A stretch of 46,092 nt of DNA from JBBQZU01 sp038207425 (GTDB lineage: Bacteria > Bacteroidota > Bacteroidia > Flavobacteriales_D > Cryomorphaceae): the NCBI GenBank assembly GCA_038207425.1, contig JBBQZU010000025.1:1-46092 (forward strand), written 5' to 3'. Below, piece by piece: positions 25,779 to 34,151 of this stretch. The notes beneath the pieces were generated by a model, which worked only from the letters and a program-made list of their open reading frames with translations, made no database searches and was not told where the DNA came from. The translations under genes and the position numbers were made by a program. Positions within the stretch are counted from its first letter, which is position 1. Each line of letters opens with the position of its first letter.

Positions 25779-27022
25779 TTTCTAAGCATATTTACTGCGC
25801 GTTTTACACTTTCTACCAGTATATCAATATCTTCGAAAGTATTGTATACTGCGAATGAAGCGCGCACTGTGCCGGGTATTCCAAATTTATCCATAAGTGG
25901 CTGCGTGCAATGGTGGCCTGTGCGCACTGCCACTCCAAGCTTATCTATTATGGCACCAATGTCATAAGGGTGTATATCATCTACCAGAAATGAAACGACA
26001 CCCGCTTTTTCTTTCGCTGTTCCTATGAAACGTATCCCTTCTATTTCGCCAAGCCTGTTATGCGCATACTTTAGGAGCTGTTTTTCAATGGTAGAAATTC
26101 TGTCCATCCCGATGGTGTTTATAAAGTCAATGGCCGCCGCGAGACCAATAGCACCCTCAATATTGGGCGTGCCTGCTTCAAATTTGAATGGCAATTCATT
26201 GTAGGTGGTTTTCTCGAAAGTAACCTGTGCGATCATTTCACCGCCTCCCTGATAGGGCTCTAGTTTTTCGAGTAGCGAAGCTTTCCCATAAAGAAATCCA
26301 ATACCAGTGGGGCCGTACATTTTATGTCCGCTGCCTGCATAAAAGTCGCAATCTAAATCGCGAACATCAATTTTCATATGGTGAGCACTCTGAGCGCCAT
26401 CTACCAGCAAAAGCGCTCCTTTTTCGTGCGCTGCTTTGGCAAGTTCCCTTACTGGATTCACAGTGCCTAAGGCATTTGATATGTGCACCACACTGGCTAT
26501 GCGGGTTTTAGAACTAAGTTTATTGTAAAAATCATCAAGGTTTAAGCTGCCATCGTCGTTTACCTTAGCAACAATAAGTTTTGCGCCACGCTCATTAGCA
26601 GCCATTTGCCAGGGTACAATGTTGGAATGGTGCTCCATTTCGGTAATCAGCACTTCATCACCTTTTTTCAGAGTCTTCCCTATGCTGTTTGCTATAAGAT
26701 TGATACTGTCAGTAGTACCCTTGGTAAAAATTACTTCACGGGTTTCGGCTGCGTTTAAGAAATGAGCCAGTTTTTTGCGAGCTTCTTCAAATTTGTCGGT
26801 GGCCAGTTGGCTCAGAAAGTGCACCCCACGATGTACATTGCTGTGCTCATTGGTATAGTAGTTTACTATGGTATCGATTACGGCTTTTGGTTTTTGTGAT
26901 GATGCGGCATTGTCGAGATATACCAGATTCCGGCCATTTACTTTTCGAGAAAGTATTGGAAACTCAGCGCGTATGGCCGTATTGTTAATGGTCAAAGTAC
27001 TTTTCAATTCAGCATCATTCAT
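25775..27022 (-). CDS. sufS: SufS cysteine desulfurase
   Basis: A 415-residue class V aminotransferase-fold, PLP-dependent group II cysteine desulfurase. It releases sulfur from cysteine as a persulfide. PLP-binding Lys234 lies in AGSGHKMYGPTG and catalytic Cys372 in RTGHHCTQP. Other supporting motifs are TKGTTDSINL (about 100-109), HHSNIVPW (131-138) and VDGAQSAHH (207-215). The start overlaps the sufD stop by 4 bases (ATGA), as in tightly coupled operons. Its sulfur is expected to go to the adjacent SufE. Confidence 0.97.
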   Translation of the reverse strand: MNDAELKSTLTINNTAIRAEFPILSRKVNGRNLVYLDNAASSQKPKAVIDTIVNYYTNEHSNVHRGVHFLSQLATDKFEEARKKLAHFLNAAETREVIFTKGTTDSINLIANSIGKTLKKGDEVLITEMEHHSNIVPWQMAANERGAKLIVAKVNDDGSLNLDDFYNKLSSKTRIASVVHISNALGTVNPVRELAKAAHEKGALLLVDGAQSAHHMKIDVRDLDCDFYAGSGHKMYGPTGIGFLYGKASLLEKLEPYQGGGEMIAQVTFEKTTYNELPFKFEAGTPNIEGAIGLAAAIDFINTIGMDRISTIEKQLLKYAHNRLGEIEGIRFIGTAKEKAGVVSFLVDDIHPYDIGAIIDKLGVAVRTGHHCTQPLMDKFGIPGTVRASFAVYNTFEDIDILVESVKRAVNMLRK

Positions 27023-28248
27023 CTTCTCAGTTTTTGCTCTACGGTGTGCTGGATCAATTCCATTACGCTACGATTTTTTATTTTTTCGATCACGCTTTCG
27101 ATAAAAGCACCTACCAGCATTTTACGCGCACTTTTAGCAGATATTCCGCGTGCCTGCAGATAGAAAATTGCATCTTCATCAAGCTGTCCTGTGGTGCTCC
27201 CGTGGCTGCACTTTACATCGTCAGCATATATTTCCAGCTCTGGTTTACTGTTCATGGTAGCAGTATCACTGAGTAAAACATTGCCATTGCTTTGAAAAGC
27301 ATTGGTTTTTTGAGCGTCCTGCCGAACGAAAACCTTCCCATTAAAAACGCCTATTGATTGATCAAGTAAGACTCCACGATACAATTCATTGCTCTGGCTG
27401 TGTGGATTTTCATGGTCAATGACTGTGTGGTTATCTACAAACTCATTTCCCGAAGGAATGTAAATACCGTTAAAATTGCATTCAACTCCTTTACCGGCTA
27501 TGCGGGCGTTGGTATTGTTTCGGGTCCATTTTCCCGAAAGGGTAATGAGGTTGTGGGTATAAACCGAATCGCTGTGGAGAGTGGCATCGGTTTGCTGAAA
27601 ATGGGCGCTATTTTCACTGCCTATTTGCACCACATCTGTATGCACATGCGCTCCTTTCTCCAGCTCTATCTTGCAACTTACATTGGCAAAAGTAGTGCTA
27701 CCCGTAGAGTGAATGTAGAATTCAGTGATGTGAAGCTTTGTTCCCCTTCCGGCAAAGATGGTATTCACAGGTTGAGAAATTACCCCATCACCAGTGAATA
27801 TATGAAACACATATAATTCTACAGTTTCTGTTGATTCAGGCTTTACCTTAACATGAATTCCTTCTTGGGGAAACGAATTTGAAAGTGCTTCGAAGGCATG
27901 AGAAGGATGTGAGCTAAAAGTACCGGAATTTAGTATACCGGTTTGTATATCAATGTTTTTAAGCGCAGTTAGCGACGATTGGTCCTTCAAGTAATTGCCA
28001 TTGACGAAAACAATTCTGTTTTCAAATTCGCTGAGTTCTAATGGTATTTCAGGGATGCTCCTGACTTTAGAAAACTGCCAATCTTTGCCTGATATGTGCG
28101 CAGTGCGGGTGTACTTCCAGTTTTCTTCCCGTGTAGAGGGAAAGTCGATGTCTGATACATAACTATTCTTGCCTTGATCGCCGTCATAGCTGCCTAAGAG
28201 GTGCTTGGCGAGGGATGCGAGCTTTGATGTTTTCACAGCGGTTTCCAT
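27019..28248 (-). CDS. sufD: SufD Fe-S assembly scaffold subunit
   Basis: A 409-residue SufD, partner of SufB and SufC in the SufBC2D scaffold that builds Fe-S clusters. The core has the parallel beta-helix repeats of the family and the C-terminal motif DDVKCSHGSTTGQLDEDAIFYLQARGI with its conserved His and Cys. The N-terminus contains DIDFPSTREENWKYT, typical of SufD. The start is two bases past the sufC stop and the stop overlaps the sufS start. Confidence 0.95.
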   Translation of the reverse strand: METAVKTSKLASLAKHLLGSYDGDQGKNSYVSDIDFPSTREENWKYTRTAHISGKDWQFSKVRSIPEIPLELSEFENRIVFVNGNYLKDQSSLTALKNIDIQTGILNSGTFSSHPSHAFEALSNSFPQEGIHVKVKPESTETVELYVFHIFTGDGVISQPVNTIFAGRGTKLHITEFYIHSTGSTTFANVSCKIELEKGAHVHTDVVQIGSENSAHFQQTDATLHSDSVYTHNLITLSGKWTRNNTNARIAGKGVECNFNGIYIPSGNEFVDNHTVIDHENPHSQSNELYRGVLLDQSIGVFNGKVFVRQDAQKTNAFQSNGNVLLSDTATMNSKPELEIYADDVKCSHGSTTGQLDEDAIFYLQARGISAKSARKMLVGAFIESVIEKIKNRSVMELIQHTVEQKLRR

Positions 28249-28250
28249 GG

Positions 28251-29012
28251 CTAAGCAGATACTTCGTTATGTTCTTTTTTAATCCAGTCGTAGCCTTTGC
28301 TTTCAAGTTCAAACGCCAGGTCCTTGCCGCCTGTTTTCACTATTTGGCCGTTGTACAGCACATGCACATAATCTGGCACTATATAGTCAAGAAGCCTTTG
28401 GTAATGTGTTACTACTAAAAATGACCTTTCACTGTTGCGTAGCTGATTTACGCCGTTTGCTACTATTCGCAGAGCATCTATATCCAGACCGCTGTCCGTT
28501 TCATCGAGTATGCAGAGCTTAGGCTCCAGCATGGCCATTTGAAATATTTCATTGCGTTTTTTTTCTCCACCTGAGAAGCCTTCGTTTACTGAACGATTTG
28601 TCAGCTTATTATCCAGCTCTACAAGTTTTGATTTTTCTTTAACCCTTGCAAGAAATTCCTTTGCCGACATTGGTTCCAGGCCCAGCGATTCCCTGTGCTC
28701 ATTGATCGCAGCCTTCAGAAAGTTTATATTGCTGACTCCGGGAATTTCAACCGGATATTGAAAGGCCAGAAACACGCCGAGATGCGATCTTTTGTCAGGA
28801 GCCATTTCCAGTAGGTTTTCACCTAGAAAGGTCACTTCACCTTCAGTTACATTAAATGCTTCGTTACCGGCAAGTACTGAAGCAAGTGTGCTCTTACCTG
28901 ATCCGTTGGGACCCATGATAGCATGAACTTCGCCCGGTTTTATATTCAATGAAAGCCCATTCAGGATTTTTTTACCGTCTATTTCTGCGTGTAGATTATT
29001 TATATTCAGCAT
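28251..29012 (-). CDS. sufC: SufC Fe-S assembly ATPase
   Basis: A 253-residue ABC-type ATPase that drives SufBCD rearrangement; cytosolic, without transmembrane partners. Walker A GPNGSGKS is at 34-41, the Q-loop in FLAFQYP, the ABC signature in FSGGEKKR, Walker B in LCILDETDSGLD, and the switch His in VVTHYQRLL. The unusual SGGEKKR signature is characteristic of SufC. The gap to sufB is 33 bases, the largest inside the operon. Confidence 0.97.
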   Translation of the reverse strand: MLNINNLHAEIDGKKILNGLSLNIKPGEVHAIMGPNGSGKSTLASVLAGNEAFNVTEGEVTFLGENLLEMAPDKRSHLGVFLAFQYPVEIPGVSNINFLKAAINEHRESLGLEPMSAKEFLARVKEKSKLVELDNKLTNRSVNEGFSGGEKKRNEIFQMAMLEPKLCILDETDSGLDIDALRIVANGVNQLRNSERSFLVVTHYQRLLDYIVPDYVHVLYNGQIVKTGGKDLAFELESKGYDWIKKEHNEVSA

Positions 29013-29045
29013 GTTTGCTTCTTTGTTGTAATTGTGTTCAATTTT

Positions 29046-30491
29046 TTAGCCAACACTTCCTTCAAGTGAGATTGCAAGTAGCTTACGTGCCTCAACAGCA
29101 AATTCCATGGGGAGTTTGTTCAATACATCCTTACAGTATCCGTTTACAATAAGGCTTATGGCCTTTTCTTCGCCTATGCCACGTTGTAGACAATAGAATA
29201 TCTGGTCTTCACCAATTTTGCTCGTTGTAGCTTCATGCTCAACTTTGGCTGAGCTATTACCCACTTCGATGTAAGGAAATGTATGGGCCCCGCATCGATC
29301 GCCCATGAGCAATGAGTCGCATTGTGAAAAGTTGCGGGCACCGGTAGCGCTTTTATTGATTTTCACAAGTCCACGGTATGAGTTATTGCTCACACCGGCT
29401 GATATGCCTTTTGAGATGATTGTACTTTTGGTGTTTTTGCCAATATGGATCATTTTGGTTCCGGTATCGGCTTGCTGGTGGTTGTTGGTTACAGCTACCG
29501 AATAAAATTCACCTACAGAATTATCTCCGCGGAGGACGCAACTGGGATATTTCCAGGTCACAGCGCTTCCGGTTTCTACTTGTGTCCACGATATTTTCGA
29601 ATCCTTTTCGCAAAGTCCTCTCTTGGTAACAAAATTAAATATACCTCCTTTGCCATTGACATCGCCGGGATACCAATTCTGTACAGTAGCGTATTTTATT
29701 TCGGCTCCATCAAGTGCAATAAGCTCCACCACTGCGGCATGTAATTGATTTTCGTCGCGCATTGGGGCTGTGCAACCTTCGAGATAACTCACAAAACTGC
29801 CCTCATCAGCCACTACCAGAGTGCGTTCAAACTGTCCGGTTTGGGCTTCATTTATCCTGAAATAAGTGGAAAGTTCCATCGGACATCGCACGCCTTTGGG
29901 TATATAGGCAAATGAGCCGTCAGTAAAAACTGCGCTGTTAAGTGCAGCATAAAAATTATCGTTTTTAGGCACCACAGTACCCATGTACTTCTTCACCAAA
30001 TCGGGATGTTTTTGCACTGCTTCACTAAATGAGCAGAAAATAATACCCAATTCGCCCAATTTTTCTTTGAATGTGGTAGCTACCGAAACGCTGTCCATTA
30101 CCACATCTATTGCAACACCCGTAAGTCGTTTCTGCTCTTCGATTGATATACCAAGCTTTTTAAAGGTATCAAGCAATTCAGGATCAACTTCGTCCAGATT
30201 GTTTAGGTTCTTCTTCGGTTTAGGGGCGGAGTAGTAATGAATATCCTGAAAATTGGGTTTTTGATATTGAACATGCGCCCACTCAGGCTCCGTCATTGTG
30301 AGCCATTTGCGAAAGGCATCGAGTCGAAACTCAAGCATCCAATCGGGCTCATTTTTTTTATGGGAAATGAGTCTTATTATATCTTCATTCAAGCCCTTCG
30401 GAGCTTTATCCGACTCAATATTGGTAATAAAGCCGTACTTGTATTCTGAATTGGTTACTTCTCTAAGTATTTCTTGTTCTTCGGCAGCCAT
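29046..30491 (-). CDS. sufB: SufB Fe-S assembly scaffold subunit
   Basis: A 481-residue SufB, the scaffold subunit on which clusters form. Conserved blocks include RLDAFRKWLTM, YIPKGVRCPMELSTYFRIN, SYLEGCTAPMRDENQLHAAV, QNWYPGD and the C-terminal EHEATTSKIGEDQIFYCLQRGI. The Cys in EGCTAP and the C-terminal Cys in FYCLQRG are present. Length is normal for the family. The start ATG lies 9 bases after the sufA stop. Confidence 0.97.
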   Translation of the reverse strand: MAAEEQEILREVTNSEYKYGFITNIESDKAPKGLNEDIIRLISHKKNEPDWMLEFRLDAFRKWLTMTEPEWAHVQYQKPNFQDIHYYSAPKPKKNLNNLDEVDPELLDTFKKLGISIEEQKRLTGVAIDVVMDSVSVATTFKEKLGELGIIFCSFSEAVQKHPDLVKKYMGTVVPKNDNFYAALNSAVFTDGSFAYIPKGVRCPMELSTYFRINEAQTGQFERTLVVADEGSFVSYLEGCTAPMRDENQLHAAVVELIALDGAEIKYATVQNWYPGDVNGKGGIFNFVTKRGLCEKDSKISWTQVETGSAVTWKYPSCVLRGDNSVGEFYSVAVTNNHQQADTGTKMIHIGKNTKSTIISKGISAGVSNNSYRGLVKINKSATGARNFSQCDSLLMGDRCGAHTFPYIEVGNSSAKVEHEATTSKIGEDQIFYCLQRGIGEEKAISLIVNGYCKDVLNKLPMEFAVEARKLLAISLEGSVG

Positions 30492-30500
30492 TGGAGCGAT

Positions 30501-30827
30501 TTAGATTGAAAAACTCTCCCCACAACCGCAGGTGCGGTTTGCATTGGGGTTTACAAAAACAAATCCTTTGCCGTTAAGGCCTCCGGAATAATCGAGCTCT
30601 GTACCAACAAGGTAGAGATAACTCTTGCGGTCAACTACGATTTTTACGCCGTTGTCTTCAAACAACCGGTCTTCATCGCGCATGTTTTTATCAAAATCAA
30701 GTTCGTACATCAGGCCACTACAACCCCCACCTTTTACACCAACGCGGATGAAAACATCGTTCTCTATGCTTCGGTCTGAGATGAGCCTGAGCACTTCGTT
30801 TCGGGCAGTATCTTTTACTTTTATCAT
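30501..30827 (-). CDS. sufA: A-type Fe-S carrier (SufA/IscA family)
   Basis: A 108-residue A-type carrier that moves Fe-S clusters from the scaffold to target proteins. The three ligand cysteines are Cys36 (GGGCSGLMY), Cys100 and Cys102 (RTCGCGESF). It is the first gene of the operon, directly after the predicted promoter. IscA or ErpA would be equally possible by sequence alone; the suf context favours SufA. Confidence 0.93.
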   Translation of the reverse strand: MIKVKDTARNEVLRLISDRSIENDVFIRVGVKGGGCSGLMYELDFDKNMRDEDRLFEDNGVKIVVDRKSYLYLVGTELDYSGGLNGKGFVFVNPNANRTCGCGESFSI

Positions 30828-30920
30828 TGCTTCGGTTTGGATTAAAACAATAAACAGGGATGAAGGTTTTTTAATTTCGGCCTTTATTTAGATTAATTTT
30901 AAATAGGGCTTTAATAACTG

Positions 30921-30951
30921 CAAAGATACCTAACATAATCAATTACTACAA
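30921..30951 (-). promoter_or_regulatory. Predicted promoter of the suf operon
   Basis: On the minus strand, TATCTTTG (30928 to 30921) matches the Bacteroidota -7 consensus TAnnTTTG, and TTG (30951 to 30949) stands 20 bases upstream as a -33 box. The leader to the sufA start is about 93 bases. No regulator binding site was recognised in the leader. Confidence 0.68.
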
Positions 30952-30994
30952 CACCGAGCAATGGATAATACCAATGCAGAGATAAGCGGTAGTG

Positions 30995-32074
30995 ATGACC
31001 TCTGCGAATGAGCGTATATTTGTCGAAAACTATCGTATTTTGGAACGTACAGAGTTAAGCACTTTGGGTGAGTTTGGATTGATTGACCATCTTACCAAAC
31101 ATATTGAACTACACCAGGCCGGCACGGTTAAAGGTTCGGGTGATGATGCTGCTGTGATTGATACAGGTAATAAATACTTGCTCATATCAACTGATATGCT
31201 TGTAGAAGGCATACACTTCGACCTGAGCTATGTGCCTTTGAAACATTTGGGATACAAAGCGGTAGCTGTGAATTTGTCAGATATTTATGCAATGAATGGC
31301 AAGGCAACTCATATTACAGTAGCTCTTGGATTGAGCAATAGATTTTCGCTTGAAGCTGTTGAAGAGCTTTATGCTGGCATTCTTGCTTGTGCAAATAAGT
31401 TTGGTATCGATGTAGTAGGGGGCGACACTGTAAGCACGCGTAGCGGACTTATAATCAGCATTACCGCCACCGGCGAAGTAGAAAAGGAGAAAGTGGTATA
31501 CCGAAGCGGAGCAAGGCCCAATGATCTTATTGTAGTTTCAGGCGATCTCGGTGCTGCTTATATGGGTCTGCAAGTTCTGGAGCGTGAGAAGAGTGTATTT
31601 GAATCCACCCCGGGAGTGCAGCCTGACCTCGAAGGTCACGATTATATTCTCGAGCGCCAATTAAAGCCTGAACCTCGATATGATGTGGTTCAAATGCTTT
31701 CTCAACTTGGCGTATTACCTACAAGTATGATTGATATTTCAGATGGATTGGCATCTGAGCTGCTTCACATTTGCAGTCAGAGCAATGTCGGGTGCCAGAT
31801 ATATGAAGAGAAAATACCTGTGGATCCAACAGTAGTAAATGCAGCAGAAGAATTTCATTTAGATTCTACGATCTGTGCACTAAGTGGAGGAGAAGATTAT
31901 GAGTTGTTATTTACAGTCCCACTTGCAAATTTTGATCAATTGAAGGGCAACCCAAATTTTACGGTTATCGGGCATATCACAGAAGAGAAGGGTGCGCGTA
32001 TGGTTGCAAGAGATGGCTCGATACACGATGTAAAAGCCCAGGGCTGGGATGCATTTTCGAAGAAGAACAATTAA
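30995..32074 (+). CDS. thiL: Thiamine-monophosphate kinase
   Basis: Phosphorylates thiamine monophosphate to thiamine pyrophosphate, the last step of cofactor synthesis. Hallmarks are RTELSTLGEFGLIDHL, the metal/ATP motif GSGDDAAVID, STDMLVEGIHFDL, NLSDIYAMNGKATH, VGGDTV, MIDISDGLASEL and LSGGEDYELLF. ATG 30995 gives 359 residues; a GTG at 30992 is in frame. A TATATTTG box at 31015-31022 inside the predicted coding start raises the possibility of initiation at TTG 31040, which would still keep every motif. The gene diverges from the suf operon and its stop overlaps the convergent neighbour by 4 bases. No TPP riboswitch is visible in the roughly 165-base upstream interval. Confidence 0.93.
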   Translation: MTSANERIFVENYRILERTELSTLGEFGLIDHLTKHIELHQAGTVKGSGDDAAVIDTGNKYLLISTDMLVEGIHFDLSYVPLKHLGYKAVAVNLSDIYAMNGKATHITVALGLSNRFSLEAVEELYAGILACANKFGIDVVGGDTVSTRSGLIISITATGEVEKEKVVYRSGARPNDLIVVSGDLGAAYMGLQVLEREKSVFESTPGVQPDLEGHDYILERQLKPEPRYDVVQMLSQLGVLPTSMIDISDGLASELLHICSQSNVGCQIYEEKIPVDPTVVNAAEEFHLDSTICALSGGEDYELLFTVPLANFDQLKGNPNFTVIGHITEEKGARMVARDGSIHDVKAQGWDAFSKKNN

Positions 32075-33630
32075 AATAATTCTTTGCCGGGAGCTTTTCG
32101 CAGCAGGATTTTATAAATCTCTTCACCTGTAGCTTTGCTTTCAGCCCATGCCTGAAAATCGAAATATTCCAAAACGTGTTTTTCATAAGGGTCTTTTTCA
32201 AGAATCATTACCTTTTCAGAAAAATCGGTCATTAGTTCCCTGATAGCAGACTGATGCTGAATCTTTGAAAGTTTTCGGAACAAATCGGTAAAAAGCTCTT
32301 CAAATTTGTATCTCCTTTCCCGGGTTTCTAGATAACGCTTCAGGCTTTTGAGTCCGTAGGGAATAACCTCGTGATTGCCCAACTCAAAATGTATGATCAG
32401 GTGTAGCATCTCAGCAAAACAATACAAGTCTTCGCTTTTCTCAATGCTAATAGAATTAAGCAATTCATTATTCCAATAGAGTGCCTTTTTAGTATCGCCG
32501 GCAATAAAATAAAGCGTGCACATTGAATGGTAGAATCCCGCTCTTCTAACCACGCTGAGCATGAGCTCCCAGCGTTTTAGTTTCGGCCCGAGCTCATCAA
32601 GCAGTTTCATACCCCTCTGAATATTACCGGTAAGGTTGCAGATTGCTAATTCAATGCTGTATGTGCTATTAAAAATCCGGAGTTCAAGATCGTCGTTCAT
32701 TCTTGAGATCATTGCCTCCGGTAGTTTGTGTGCTTTTGTGAGATAGGTGTTGGCTTCATCAAATCGGTTGAGTTTAGCACTTACATACACCAGGTTGGTA
32801 AGAACAGAAATGTACATGCCCGGCTCGTGTTTTACGAGATCCATTTGTGCCTCAAGCAATTCTAGCAATTCTATTAGGATTTTGGCAGTAGCATTATAGT
32901 TGCCTGAAGCAAAACTAAATGCGCTTTCAGCCTGTCCGAGTAGATACAATGCTTCAAGAGATTTATTGTCATTATTAAGCAATGCTTTTGCCTTGTCAAT
33001 TTCTCTCTGCATGGTGATAAGGTGCTCGGGTTGACGTGCCTGACCTTTGCGAAAAAGATTCTCAAAAATTACGCTTTTGGAAAGCCATAATTGGCTTTCG
33101 AGAGCCAGTTTGGTCAGGGCTTGCTGTTCCAATGCATGAATATCGGCTATGCTGTTTTCCGGATCCGTTTGATAATTATCTGTTTCTGCGAGGCGTTTTT
33201 TTCGTTTCGCTATTTGCAATACAATGGCCCAGTACTCATGTTTTTGAGCAATCTTAAGTGCTGTATTGAGTATGCGTTCACACTGTCCGTATAGTGTTTT
33301 ATCGAAAAGAATGTTTGAATAGTGAAGGTATTGGTACAACTCAGGCTCTATAGAATTACTGGCGTGAAATGAATCCAGGCTGCGCAATAGCTGATGGTAA
33401 AGTCTGTTTTTTGCTATTGAAAAATGACGCGTGAAGGCTGAATCCGGAAATTTCTCTAAAAGCACTGCTTCATTGTACTCGCTTTGCTTATCAACTTCGG
33501 CGAATAATTTGATGTATGACTTTTTCTCTTTGGTTGGATGCCTTTCAGAAAATAGTTTGAAATAGCGCTTCTCGGCACTTGTAAGTGATTTAATTAATTC
33601 ATGTAGTTGATTTGAAGCTTTATTAGACAT
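32071..33630 (-). CDS. Unrecognised alpha-helical (TPR-like) protein
   Basis: A 519-residue cytosolic protein, no signal peptide or membrane segment. I do not recognise a named family. It is predicted to be almost wholly helical with repeat-like blocks (ERILNTALKIAQKHEYWAIV, ALYLLGQAESAFSFASGNYN, FDEANTYLTKAHKLP, GDTKKALYWNNELLNS) that suggest degenerate TPRs, and an N-terminal LIKSLTSAEKRYFKLFSER. Large proteins of this look occur in Bacteroidota next to signalling or housekeeping genes, but that gives no function. ATG 33630 (MSNKASNQ) is preferred to an upstream ATG at 33675, whose added residues are low in complexity. It is monocistronic, and its TAA overlaps the thiL TAA on the opposite strand (TTAA). 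Confidence 0.75.
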   Translation of the reverse strand: MSNKASNQLHELIKSLTSAEKRYFKLFSERHPTKEKKSYIKLFAEVDKQSEYNEAVLLEKFPDSAFTRHFSIAKNRLYHQLLRSLDSFHASNSIEPELYQYLHYSNILFDKTLYGQCERILNTALKIAQKHEYWAIVLQIAKRKKRLAETDNYQTDPENSIADIHALEQQALTKLALESQLWLSKSVIFENLFRKGQARQPEHLITMQREIDKAKALLNNDNKSLEALYLLGQAESAFSFASGNYNATAKILIELLELLEAQMDLVKHEPGMYISVLTNLVYVSAKLNRFDEANTYLTKAHKLPEAMISRMNDDLELRIFNSTYSIELAICNLTGNIQRGMKLLDELGPKLKRWELMLSVVRRAGFYHSMCTLYFIAGDTKKALYWNNELLNSISIEKSEDLYCFAEMLHLIIHFELGNHEVIPYGLKSLKRYLETRERRYKFEELFTDLFRKLSKIQHQSAIRELMTDFSEKVMILEKDPYEKHVLEYFDFQAWAESKATGEEIYKILLRKAPGKELF

Positions 33631-33803
33631 GTTAATTTTTGAGTAGGATTTATTTATCAGGGGATTAAATTTCAAATTTCAACGGAGCAATTCACAAACG
33701 TAACTGAAGCAATAAAATGCCGGTTCAGTATTAGGGTGTAAGAAGCGGTTTACAAATGTGTGATCAAGATAGCAAATTCGCAGGTCAGTCATGTACCAAA
33801 AAC

Positions 33804-33827
33804 AAAAAAACCCGCTCGGTAGCGGGT
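33804..33827 (-). terminator. Rho-independent terminator of the kinase/lipoprotein operon
   Basis: A perfect 7-bp stem acccgct / agcgggt (33810-33816 and 33821-33827) with a 4-base cggt loop. On the minus strand it is followed by a run of seven U from the A tract at 33804-33810. It lies 27 bases past the stop of the lipoprotein gene. Confidence 0.9.
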
Positions 33828-33853
33828 CGGGGAGAACTGTTAAAAATTGAAAA

Positions 33854-34117
33854 CTATTTTGCTTTTACAGGAGGTGGGTTACCACTTTCATCATCACCAT
33901 CATCATTCACTCCCGCATCTCCATTTTCTCTGGGATTCGGACTTGTCTTACTTCTTTTAAATTTGTTTACAGAAGGAGTTTGCTTATTATCATCTAATAA
34001 TTCAAGTGCCTTCATTTCAGGTGTAGTCGCGTCGCAGCCTTCCAACTCATCCTTTTCACAAGAATAGAGTGATACTGTGAGCATCAAAATTACAGATATG
34101 TGTAAAAGCTTTTTCAT
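33854..34117 (-). CDS. Small acidic lipoprotein downstream of the sensor kinase
   Basis: An 87-residue predicted lipoprotein. The hydrophobic signal ends in the lipobox LYSC (Cys20) and is followed by EKDELEGCD, a second Cys and a low-complexity tail rich in Asp, Gly and Pro (GVNDDGDDESGNPPPVKAK). ATG 34117 starts the signal peptide cleanly; an ATG at 34165 would overlap the kinase end and place a cytosolic stretch before the signal. It follows the kinase by 34 bases and precedes a terminator, so it is likely co-transcribed with it. A role as a small accessory sensor or envelope marker is possible but not shown; no family was recognised. Confidence 0.72.
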   Translation of the reverse strand: MKKLLHISVILMLTVSLYSCEKDELEGCDATTPEMKALELLDDNKQTPSVNKFKRSKTSPNPRENGDAGVNDDGDDESGNPPPVKAK

Positions 34118-34151
34118 TCTACTATGGACTGACCAAATTACGAACAGTTTT

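Noticed and set aside
25437..25967. 176-residue plus-strand open frame across sufE and sufS
   Set aside because: Antisense to two well-recognised genes; its composition is what reverse reading would give.
33756..34067. Plus-strand 103-residue open frame opposite the small lipoprotein
   Set aside because: It crosses the minus-strand terminator stem and lacks a start context. The minus-strand reading has a clear signal peptide and lipobox.
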